DNA of 64,000 nucleotides from the NCBI GenBank assembly GCA_946894095.1, contig OX335644.1, forward strand, positions 11,203,595 to 11,267,594. Direction: 5' to 3'. The translations under genes were made by a program, and so were the position numbers. Source of the DNA: Incurvaria masculella. Its lineage: Eukaryota > Arthropoda > Insecta > Lepidoptera > Incurvariidae. Below are positions 10,822 through 20,540 of the stretch, one piece after another (the first letter of the stretch is position 1; each line of letters opens with the position of its first letter). Under the pieces are notes generated by a model. The model was given only the letters and a program-made list of their open reading frames with translations, was not told the DNA's origin and did no database searches.

Positions 10822-13800
10822 TTACTTGGTGCCCGTCGATAGCAGGGCCAGCAGACCTCCGGCCGAAGTTAGGGACAGGATGTAGTTGCTGTATCTATTG
10901 GTTAAGGAAAGATTGCAATAAAACTTCAATTCTTGGCACTAACTGTGGTAAACGTTATACCTTGCCATGGTTTGAGAAAAGGTGAATGACTATGCAGTGT
11001 CAGAGTAAAAAGTTAAAGGAACATTTATATCTGGAAACCATTTCCCAGAATGTTTTGAATACTTACGGTTTTCCAGTGTGCAATGCCGTGCTTGGCTGAC
11101 ATGTTTCGCCTCCAACGACGGAAGCATCACTAGTAGTAATAAACCGTTACCGTTAGTTAGTTGATGAGCCGGGCTGTCAGACTTAACTCCGGGGCAACGA
11201 AGTGGCCCTGAAGATGCTTCCGTCGTTGGAGACGAAACATGTGGGCCAAGCACCGCATTGCACACTGGAAAACCGTAAGTTTTTCAAAACATTACGTACA
11301 GCGACTGTATAAATCTAAGACCATATTTCGTAGAATGTTCCCTAGGAAATATCAATTATTCAGTGTACAGCTACCAGTAGTAAGAATAGAAAGGCAGAAA
11401 GGACATGACATGTTTTTGAAAAATTACGAATCCACTTATGGAGGAAAATAAATGAATAAACACGATATCCATCCATAACTATTGTTTCAAGTATAAAAAA
11501 ACATCCTCTCTATACGTATTTGTGTGCAGGTATCAACAAAACTGTGAAATTATTTTGTTTAGCAAAAGGTACAGAATAACCCCCTTTCAGCTGACTACTG
11601 GTAGCTGTACATTGTCTATTTACATACATACATAGATACATAATGCCGTTTCCCCAGAGGGGTAGGCAGAGATGAAAGAGCACCAAGTAGTGCGATCATT
11701 AAGCTAGGTTGAGTCTACTCAATCACCATACAAATGTACTAATAAATTACTATGTACTGTACAGAATAAATTAACAAATGAAAAAAGAATTAATGGACCT
11801 TCAAATTTACGCATAAAATGTTAATCTCGTTACGCATAAAATGTTAATTTACATTTTATTAAGATTTATAGCTTTCCTCAAAATAGATCAGAAATGGAAA
11901 TATTTTCTGTAGTATTTTTCTACAGAAAAATAAACAAAAACAGTTCAATCGCTACAACAGGAATCACATTTTTTAATATCGTGATTTATAATCGTCGTTA
12001 TGGCTAGTGCCCTAATGCTTTAGGTGGAAAAAAAACCAACCATTTCAGTGTTGATTCTAGAAAAAGCACACAGAAATAGGGTTGCCACTGCTTCTGTGTA
12101 AGCACAACCAAACACGAGGTTGAAATTATTCAGCCGCTGAGAGAATCCTGAACCAGTCTCTATTTTAGATTTTCCAGAGCTGTGTGAAGATGTATGATAA
12201 AAACCGGCCAAGTGCGAGTCGGACTCGCACACGAAGGGTTCCATACCATAAACACCAAAAAATCACGTTTTTTGTTTGGGGCCACCCTTTCATTTTTATA
12301 TTTTTTTTATTTTACCTATTTGTTGTTATAGGGGCAAAATAAATACACACGTTGTGAAAATTTCAGCTGCCTACCTATTACGGTTCATGAGATACAGCCC
12401 TGTGACAGATGGTCGGACGGATGGACGGACGGACGGATGGACAGACGGACGGACGGACGGACGGACGGACGGACGGACAGCGGAGGCTTAGTAATAGGGT
12501 TCCGTTTTCACCCTTTGGGTACGGTACCCTAAAAAGCTGTTGTATGGTAATGTTGCAAAGGATACACAGTGGGCGAGAAGGCACGCAGCAGGTAGAAGGA
12601 GCTGAGCAGAACAAGGGCCAGGAACAGCGCATTGTTGTAGAAGATGGAGAAGGTGGTGGCTTCGTAGTCCGCCACTTCAATCTTCTTCCACAGAATCCTG
12701 AGGAGGGTAACACATTTAGTGAGTTGATTATGTTCAACAAGTGTACTTAGATTTTGGCTGGTGCAACGTTTTTTCTTGATTCAAAATGCACAAAATACGG
12801 GGCAAATAGCCGATTTATCGATTCTGAATCTGGAGCTCCAAAATGGATATAAAGTCTCGTATGTTAAAGGATCTGAAATGTGGTTTTCACTATGCAGAAG
12901 GTAAAAATGGAATCAACCATTTTAATCTATTAAAACATTAAGAGCATGTAAACAGTTATCGGGTGTAGTATGGGGAATTCATAGGGTAACGACTCTCTTA
13001 ACGGTAAGACTTTGTAGATAAAAATAAAATAAATGACAAGTGTTATGAAATATGGATTTTTACGAATATTCATGAATAAGTCTGTAATTAAAATTATATC
13101 TGCCTTCAGAATTAATATGATAAATAAATAAGGGAAACAGCTAATCTGGTTGTAATAAAGACGGTGGCGCGGGACACAAGAGGGGGCGTTCAGCTACATA
13201 CAACCAGATTAGCTGTTTCCCTTATTTATTTATCATATTAATTCTGTAGGCAGACATAATATGAATAACAACTATTGTTGTTTTTGTGTTTGTTGTAGAG
13301 ACAGCACCATAACCATCGGTAATTAAAACCCATATAAACTTGATTCAATGTCCTACCAGTCACAAATGCATAGTGCAAATTGAAGGTGGCATGGCATTCA
13401 CTATCACACATTTAACTTAATGCTGATAAGTACCGTTGCTCCAATTATGTATTGACAGTGTTATGTTAGTGTTTTACAAACATTTTTAGGAAAAAGTCTT
13501 TGGGTAATCTTTATCCAGAATATTAAAAGGATAACGAAAGACAGAGAAATATAGAACAACCTCTCATCCTTCTCCTTCTTGCTCATCTTCTTGTCGTCGG
13601 CGAGTTTGCGACTCATCTCGCGTGTTACTGCGTCCTCGCGCCGTACTGCCACCTTGTGCTTTAGCTGGAACTTGGTGTTACGGTACGCCAGCGCCAGGAG
13701 GTATGTGCTGGCTGCTGTCACAAGCGCAAACCACGCCAGAGACGCGTACACCTCCATCATATGCACCCGCCAGAACAGCCCTGCGCATTGAACACTCATT

Positions 13801-14221
13801 ACAGAAAACGTCTGTTGATTGTCACCAAATTTTCAAATTCCAAAATTCCTTTCAGCGATCATTATTTGATAACTGTAAGAAACATTACAAAGAAGTAATG
13901 CAGAGTATCTCTAGTTGGTACCTACGTCTTCAGAAAAAGACGAAAACAGTAAGACCCACAATTAAAGTTACTTTCCCTTTTGTGCGATGTCTCAATCGTA
14001 CATACGATTCCTGACATAATCGCGCATTGTTTTATCGTCTCGCAGCATAAGGGCTTAATTATGTATTATCTTGTAGTGGAATACTTACATATCGGAATAG
14101 CGGACACGATGAAAGCGTTTCCGTAGAACAGCGCCGAAGACTTGGTAGACACATTACGGCTAAAGTCCTGAAGAAGCAGCTCTTCTTCCTTTGTGAAAGC
14201 CTTATTCCCTTTACCCGACAT
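10822..14221 (-). CDS. SSR3: Translocon-associated protein subunit gamma (TRAP-gamma)
   Basis: Exons in coding order are 14221-14089, 13780-13561, 12697-12566 and 10888-10822. Phases agree and give 183 residues, against about 185 in the family. The protein is an ER membrane subunit of the TRAP complex, which sits beside the Sec61 channel and assists translocation and membrane insertion. Visible family features are an N-terminal [12 protein letters not shown] stretch, hydrophobic segments near residues 33-50 and 55-75, the conserved polar block [12 protein letters not shown] with [13 protein letters not shown], and two C-terminal hydrophobic segments ending in ALLSTGTK. The exon 2 donor (GTTGTT) and exon 3 donor (GTATCC) are weak but phase-consistent. 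Introns hold a hairpin (11061-11280), a GACG-repeat element 30 nt below exon 3 (12203-12535) and a foldback (13100-13254). The gene is divergent from LAMTOR4 across 3.7 kb. Confidence 0.93.
11061..11280. repeat. Long hairpin with 66-bp inverted arms
   Basis: Arms at 11061-11127 and 11215-11280 are near-perfect reverse complements; the ttccgtcgttggagacgaaa stretch of the right arm has its complement in the left. They are separated by about 87 nt. It lies in the last SSR3 intron and is non-coding. Confidence 0.75.
12203..12535 (+). repeat. Dispersed element with GACG-type microsatellite
   Basis: It starts around gccaagtgcgagtcggactc, carries an imperfect GGAC/GATG tetranucleotide run at about 12410-12478, and ends with cggaggcttagtaatagggt and tttgggtacggtaccctaaa. 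Reverse-oriented copies lie at 43192-43368 and 59648-59730. The family is one I associate with lepidopteran genomes. It abuts SSR3 exon 3. Confidence 0.7.
13100..13254. repeat. Foldback element with about 56-bp perfect arms
   Basis: Arms at about 13100-13155 and 13198-13254 are reverse complements (gggaaacagctaatctggtt and its inverse). They flank a 42-nt centre containing gcgggacacaagaggg. A diverged, reversed partial copy lies at about 32430-32510, and the flank at 13263-13320 also has a reversed match at about 31840-31915. It sits in SSR3 intron 2. Confidence 0.7.
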
Positions 14222-15189
14222 TATTGATGCAAAAAATCTTCCGCTGCTTCCTTACACAAGCTTAGCAGTCAAAAGATGTTACTATCTCGGAATGGTCAAA
14301 AAGTGTAAAGCACAGACTATAAGGGGGTGTAAAGTGAAGAGAGTTGAGTTGGCCGATTTGCTGGGCGGCTGGCGGTAGGTCACTGACAGTGACAGTCAAC
14401 GTGTCAAATCTTCTGCCAACATAACGGCAACAATATGCCAACTTTCAGTCCACGATCTTACTTCTTGGCTGCATTCAAGAAACGATAAGTCGTATTCAGA
14501 GAGCACCTGCCAAAACTTATTATGAGGTTAGCACCGGACTAACCATACGAAAACCGGTTTAGTCTGGCGGATTAAAGTTAGTCCGCCCACTCTGAATACA
14601 ATAGGATGAATTGGGAAAAAAAGATTCAGGCTATAAAATATTTTCAATTCAAGCAAAACAAGAAATAAATACCGACAGATAAACCACCGCTCTTCATGTA
14701 TGCAAATCAAATGTATGCATGAGTTTTTTTATGAGGATAGTTTAAAAAAAAAACTAGTTCGACTAAAAAATTCTTATAAATATTAATGGATTATTTTCAC
14801 CCATTATCTCATCAAACCGTCAATAGATGAGGTTTATGTGCTGTAATAATTATGAAATGACCAGAATAAAATACGTACATTCAAGAATTCAAGAATCAAG
14901 AAGTGAAACTTGAAACTGGCAAATGGTCTACACTGGACAGAGCCCAAAAAAAAACCTGCTCACAAAATATTACAAGAATCGGTTGAGAAATGCGACCCAA
15001 GGCCTTAGATCTAAGCCCAAGGCCACAAATCACTTATCGAAAATTCGCTGAGTTCTTTGTTTCCGCAGGTCTACGCCATTGAATAGAGCAGGCATTTGAG
15101 GTATACACTAAATCGCGCGCCCATGGATTTTTATATCTATGTAGATACTTATTTATAACAAATCTATGTTATTTCATACTTCGCCGCCG

Positions 15190-15720
15190 GTGGCCTTTTT
15201 GTGGCGAACTCAGGCCTTGATGATGGCGGCTCCATTCCGCCATCCATTCCTGAGTGAGAATTCTTTATGCCGAGCATACAATTCCGCTAGGTAACTGTGC
15301 GGCGTAAACCCTTCTAGGAAGACGAGTGGCTATCATGGTATTCCTGAGCTGGTGTTGAAGAAATGTATATCAGAATTAGTCACTGTCCTAACTCGCCTTG
15401 ACCGCCTATCGTATTCCACTAGACGTGTGTCTGCAGCTTGGTAATAGGAGGATGTTCTATATTTTATGAATAGGCCAACGTTTTTTTTATGTAAAGCGCG
15501 GCATATGGCGTACGCGTAAGGCGATCCATCAGACTCGGCCGATAGCCATTACCTCTCTTCTTTGCAAAGTGATGGAGCACTTCATTATAGCTCTCAGTTG
15601 ATGGGGTATTTAGAGAATAATGAACTCCTCGGCGATCACCAATACGGCTTTCGTCCGAATCGATCTGCTCGGGATCTTCTAGTTTACGTCTCACATGATA
15701 CTGAGCTGCGGTGCGCAGTA
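15190..15720 (+). pseudogene. LINE reverse-transcriptase fragment (decayed)
   Basis: Translated blocks resemble the reverse-transcriptase domain of Jockey/CR1-like non-LTR retrotransposons: a GYHGIPELVLKKC block near 15330-15370, then LMGYLENNELLGDHQYGFRP and RSARDLLVYVSH at about 15600-15695. The blocks lie in different frames and are interrupted, so this is a dead remnant. No 3' end or target duplication was found. Confidence 0.65.
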
Positions 15721-16319
15721 ACCAAATCCGACACAGTTTTGTCTCTTGCGCAGCCGCTGATACTTGGAAGAGGAAGGACTCGGCCGGGGCTGTACCGTAT
15801 GATAAAATAAAACCGAGTGAACATTGAAAGTGTAAAAAAAGTGAAAATATACTGGAAAAAAGCAAATTGTTCCAGCCACAGAGGAATAAGCTCCAATTAA
15901 AAGGTCGCGGTACGGTTTGGACCATCGTTACCAAAAGCTCGTTCACAACTGGTCCGATTCGCGCTTAGTCTTCAAAATGACGTCCAATGAACGGTATGAC
16001 GTCATCGCTATGTCACGCAATGCCGTACACAGTGCTCACGCTTTGAAGGTAGGGTACTGTGTGTGCAACTGTCAGTGTCACTTTTTGACGTTTATAAATC
16101 GTAGTGTATCGTCCGTCTGTCTACCGTTTTTTTCACAAAACGTTGAATGTTGACAATTCAAGTTCAGCTTCGATCAATTAATTCGATACAAAGGAGGATG
16201 GGCAAAAATGTATGAACTCTGGTATAGCCCCCAATAGCAATGAATTATCATATCATATATACACTGTTTGCGCAAGTTTCATTTTTTTCGGATCGGAGCT
16301 ATTCTGCTTTAAGGATGTT

Positions 16320-16665
16320 GCGACCCATACAATGTTTTTTTACACAGAACGCAAAAAGTATTGCACTTTAAGTCACGAATTCGTCAAAAATATTAAATAT
16401 AGCCATAGTAGTTGCAGCGAAAACATATTCACAATTTCAGGTTTAATGGTTTCGTTGTAATTGCTGATTATTAGTTTTACACCGTTAGATGGCGCTGTTA
16501 AATAAAAATCGTATTTAAATAAATTGTGACAAAACCAATAATCCTGAAATTGTGAAATTGTTTTCGCTGCAAGTAATATGACTATATTAAACTTTTATTA
16601 TTAATTCGTGGCTTAAAGTGCAATACTTTTTGCGTTATGTGTGCAAACAACTTTATATGGGTCGG
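16320..16665. repeat. Palindromic MITE family 3, copy 1 (about 345 bp)
   Basis: Both halves share about 135-bp inverted arms, with phrases cgcaaaaagtattgcacttt and ttgcagcgaaaac on one side and their complements on the other. The ends carry cgacccata and its inverse. The centre contains gttagatggcgctgtt. A second copy in the opposite orientation lies at 33356-33703. Confidence 0.75.
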
Positions 16666-17973
16666 GTATAAAATATATCTGTACAGTTTTTCTCTATACA
16701 GGGTGTTAACGGGGCTATGGTCCAAACATTAACCAGGTATTCCTTGACCTATTTGGAGCAAAAAAGGTAAGTAACATTTTGATGTCCAACGCAAAAAAAT
16801 AAGTGTCCTTCGCATATATTTTTGTATCTACACTAAAAATATATGGGAAGGACGTTTTTTTTACGTTGTACAACAAAATGTCATTTACATACCTGCTTAA
16901 AATTTGCACCATAGCCCTCTTTCAAACCTGGTATAAATGCTGTTCCAGTGTACAAGATCAAGTCCACGTGACTTTAAATAAATAAATATAAACCTCTTTG
17001 TTTCTATCACTAAATTACGTAAAACAATAAATATATTTCAATAGCAAAAATCTGCCATGTTTAGATCACTATATCTCCGAATGAACAAAACTTTTGCCGA
17101 AACGCCCATAGTAACTATTAATCAAGTTTAAACCATGTAATACTCATTGCTATTGGCGGGGTAACTACTGCAATTAATGTAATTTGTTCCATGTTTGTTG
17201 TTTGTCCCCTTGGTTCGAATTAGGTTGACAGGGCTCACAAATATATTCGTGCAAACACCTGGTCCGAATCAGTATTCACGAATGCTGCAATATTTGCGAT
17301 ATCAAATCGGACCGATTGTGAGCGTGCTATCGGTGCTCACAAAATAACCTCGAACTATTCTTTGAAGTGTCTCCAACAAAAAAGAGTATTTAAAGTTTAG
17401 CAACGAACAATTTGTAAGCGGATAACTATTTACTAATATAATGTGAGAATGAAGGTGATTTTGAGATGTGATAGACATAAAATTTGGCAAACAGGCGAAA
17501 TAGTAGTAGAACGACAATGGAGAGAAAGCGCATTTCTGCAGTATTGCAAACGGTTACTTAGTTACTGCAGCTAAAGGGCGAGCGAAAGCGGTGACGCGTT
17601 TTATATTATATTCTGTGTTCTCTACTTGCAGTATCAAAATCAAATTTTCCGCGCAAATCTATGGCTGCCGCTTAAACCTCACAATCTTGCATTTGTGAGC
17701 ACTGTCAACGCGTTTCGGAACAACTGTATTCATGCTGAGAGCGTTTGAGCGCAATTCGGACCGTAGCCTAAATATGCTGTGATATTCTCTATAAGTCTAT
17801 GCATACATACTCTTTGAGTCTATGGTCTAATGTCAAACAGAAACGGCAAAGATAAATATTTTCATTTTCCTTAGAAAATATTAGTTAGGAAATATTTTCT
17901 TTATTCTAGGGCGTAATGCGCTGTACTTGCGGGTAGCAGTGCGGTCATCGCGGGACCAGCCGGTACGATAACA

Positions 17974-18513
17974 ATGGATAAAATCCCAGAGCAGACGGGG
18001 TACTTGGTGCTGACAGAAGACGGCGCTGTCCTGGAGTCGGGAGGCGAGCTCGACAACGACGAGCGTGTCGCCCGCGTCGTCACCGAACTCGTCACGCTAG
18101 CAAGCAGGTGACGTCACCCACCATCACAGACATACTTGCGTAATTTGCTACACTTAAATTTTGTGTCTAAATAGACAAAGTAGAATCTGTGTTACAGTTC
18201 AGACCAGATTATTAGTTGAAGTTATGACTATGTGGAACTGTCGTAAGAAATAACCTATTTCAGGTTAGGTTTATAGTTTGTTCTTTACCTACCAAAATCA
18301 GTTTGATAGTTATAGTTCCATATAAGTTTATAAAGTAACTTATATTTCAGGGTGGATCCACTGGCATTCACGGCAAACGACCAGTTCAAGAAGATATCGA
18401 TAACGTATGATGACCACTGCTTCGTGATTTGTCTCTCCAACCGCAAGCTGTACGTCGTCAAGAAAAACATTCCCAAGAGCCCTATCGTTGAGGGAAACAC
18501 TGTCAACGTTTGA
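17974..18513 (+). CDS. LAMTOR4: Ragulator complex protein LAMTOR4
   Basis: Exons 17974-18107 and 18351-18513 join (AG plus G gives Arg) to 98 residues, against 99 in human. LAMTOR4 is a small roadblock-fold subunit of Ragulator, the lysosomal scaffold that anchors Rag GTPases for amino-acid signalling to mTORC1. Matching features are the N-terminal IPEQTGYLVLTEDGAVLESG, the GELDNDE block, a helix with VVTELV, and the C-terminal strand pair ending KLYVVKKNIP. The start has A at -3 and G at +4. The stop lies 24 nt before the RFT1 ATG, on the same strand, with no poly(A) signal between. Confidence 0.9.
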
Positions 18514-18537
18514 GTCACGGAACATTGAGGAGCAAAT

Positions 18538-20211
18538 ATGGCACGAAACCTATTGAAGAGCAGTCTTGAGAATGCTTCTTTTAACATTGTTTTCCAAATC
18601 CTTTTCCGATGCATAACATTTTTGATTAATGCATGGGTTATAAGAAATGTCGGGCACGAAGTTTTGGGCATTATGAATGTCCGGCTTCTACTTTTGGAAA
18701 GCACGATTTTGTTTTTAAGTAGAGAACCATTTCTCCGCGCTTGCATAGGTCAAAAGGAAGGCTTCGATTGGCCACAAATTATAAATCAAATATGGCTATG
18801 TGTGCCCTTGAGCTGTGTTCTTTCTTGTGTATTTCTTTATATTTGGTTACACATTTTACCTCTTGGGCATCCAGAGTTTGAGTTACAATATTCTGTTGGC
18901 TGCTGGAGCATAGCCTTATCTTGTGTCATTGAGCTGTGTTCGGCCAATATGGCATTGGTTTCTCAAATATTTTGCTTTGTGAAGTTGCGGGTCGCTCTTG
19001 ACACTTTCCACATTTTAATCCGTTCTACGACTTTTCTTTCAATTGTTATCTATGATAGGTCTCTTGCACTCATTGCATTTTCTGTAGCACAATTAGTTAG
19101 TATCACTACAATAGCAGTGGCATATTACATATTCTTTTATTGGTACGTTAAAAATAAACCTCTGTATGCAAAAGGTGCACTTAAAAGCAAATTATTAAGT
19201 GAGCCCATGTTAGATAGCTTGTTTCAAAATATGGATGACTTCCAGTTCAAGTCTATGAGAGATTTTCTTCCAAAATGGGCCGGTTCAACCACTTTCAACC
19301 AGGAACTTTCGACGTTGACATTGAGTTTTGCGAAGCAAGGGGTGGTGAAGCAGTTGCTAACGGAGGGAGAGAAGTATGTAATGTCAGTGAGCCCAGTCAT
19401 GTCCTTTAAGGAGCAGGCTACCTACGATGTGGTGAACAACCTGGGAAGCCTCGCTGCCCGCTTCGTATTCCGGCCCATCGAGGACAGCAGTTACTTCTAC
19501 TTCACACAGATGATCAGTCGAGAGCAGCCCATTAAGAATCAAGACCCGGTTAAAATTCAGGAGTCGTGCAATGTCCTGCTACAGGTCTGCAAGACGGTTA
19601 CTTCCATCGGTTTGATTGTGCTCATATTTGGACAAAGTTATGCTAAGACTCTGCTATTGCTGTACGGTGGGCAAGGGTTTGTGGAAAGTGGCCTTTCGGT
19701 TCGATTGCTCAGGAGTCATTGCCTCGCCGTGGTCCTGTTGGCCATAAACGGCGTTACGGAGTGCTACAGCTTCGCTACCATGACAAGCGGTCAGCTCAAC
19801 AGCTACAATTACTTGATGGTGTTCTTTTCCATTACTTTCCTCCTCCTCTCGTACATATTGACGAGTATTTTTGGTCCAGTCGGATTTATAATATCTAATT
19901 GTATCAATATGTCTGCTAGGATAATGCACAGCATTCATTTTATAAATAAAAAATACCAGGATACCGATTACGAGCCTCTGTCTGGACTGTTCGTGGGGAA
20001 AATATTTCTCTTGACTTTGTTGGCAGCAGGAATAATATGCGCGGTGTCAGAGAGGATGGTTTCAGAAGGATCGCAGCCGCTGCATGTGTGTGTGGGAGCC
20101 GTTTGCCTGGCGGCTGTGCTACTGGCATGGGCACGCGAGAACAGGGTTTTGGTGGTGAAGTTATACAGTAAAATGTTACGGAAAGAAGACCAAAAATTGT
20201 CACTAGATTAA
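18538..20211 (+). CDS. RFT1: RFT1 homologue (dolichol-oligosaccharide translocation protein)
   Basis: A single uninterrupted ORF of 557 residues (human about 541). RFT1 is a polytopic ER membrane protein of the MATE/MurJ-like flippase superfamily. It is needed for N-glycan precursor assembly at the Man5GlcNAc2-PP-dolichol step; whether it is itself the flippase is disputed. Visible support: the N-terminal stretch NIVFQILFRCITFLINAW, RNVGHEVLGIMNVRLLLLES, a REPFLRAC motif, the central LTLSFAKQGVVKQLLTEGEK with NLGSLAARFVFRPIE, and many hydrophobic helices through to a hydrophobic C-terminus. The ATG has A at -3. Being intronless beside intron-bearing neighbours, and so close to LAMTOR4, it probably shares their transcript. 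Poly(A) signals lie at 20260-20265 and 20278-20283. Confidence 0.95.
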   Translation: MARNLLKSSLENASFNIVFQILFRCITFLINAWVIRNVGHEVLGIMNVRLLLLESTILFLSREPFLRACIGQKEGFDWPQIINQIWLCVPLSCVLSCVFLYIWLHILPLGHPEFELQYSVGCWSIALSCVIELCSANMALVSQIFCFVKLRVALDTFHILIRSTTFLSIVIYDRSLALIAFSVAQLVSITTIAVAYYIFFYWYVKNKPLYAKGALKSKLLSEPMLDSLFQNMDDFQFKSMRDFLPKWAGSTTFNQELSTLTLSFAKQGVVKQLLTEGEKYVMSVSPVMSFKEQATYDVVNNLGSLAARFVFRPIEDSSYFYFTQMISREQPIKNQDPVKIQESCNVLLQVCKTVTSIGLIVLIFGQSYAKTLLLLYGGQGFVESGLSVRLLRSHCLAVVLLAINGVTECYSFATMTSGQLNSYNYLMVFFSITFLLLSYILTSIFGPVGFIISNCINMSARIMHSIHFINKKYQDTDYEPLSGLFVGKIFLLTLLAAGIICAVSERMVSEGSQPLHVCVGAVCLAAVLLAWARENRVLVVKLYSKMLRKEDQKLSLD

Positions 20212-20540
20212 TATGGTGTTTAGGGTTTAAAAATAATTATAGATTAATATCTTATTCTCAATAAAAAAATTAGATGAAATAAAGTCTAAAACATTGTCTT
20301 TATTTTCTTGATTCCTTACTATTCATTAGATGCGGAATATTGCTCATGATCATGATGCTCAATGAAATATTTCTGATATTTATTATTTTGAACTGATTAG
20401 ATAAAAAAAATAACATTCTCAACAACAGCGTTACATATGCTGTGAATTGCATTACTTTAGTACATATTATGTAAATATATATATTTTTTGCAGAATTGCA
20501 TTAGCCCTGTCAGAAATAACTATCGTACCAAAGGTGCGTC
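20212..20540. terminator. Convergent 3' ends of RFT1 (+) and CCZ1 (-)
   Basis: AATAAA for the plus strand occurs at 20260-20265 and 20278-20283. TTTATT at 20299-20304 reads AATAAA on the minus strand. The two genes therefore probably end within a few tens of bases of each other, with possible overlap of 3' UTRs. Confidence 0.6.

Larger units (their letters stand above)
14222..17973. other. Intergenic gap between SSR3 and LAMTOR4
   Basis: The SSR3 5' region lies at its left edge and the LAMTOR4 5' region at its right edge. Between them are a LINE reverse-transcriptase remnant (about 15190-15720), a palindromic MITE (16320-16665) and otherwise AT-rich sequence in which I see no gene. Confidence 0.55.

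Noticed and set aside
12409..12750. ORF encoding Thr-Asp-Gly-Arg repeats
   Set aside because: Translation of the GGAC/GATG microsatellite in a dispersed repeat, not a protein.
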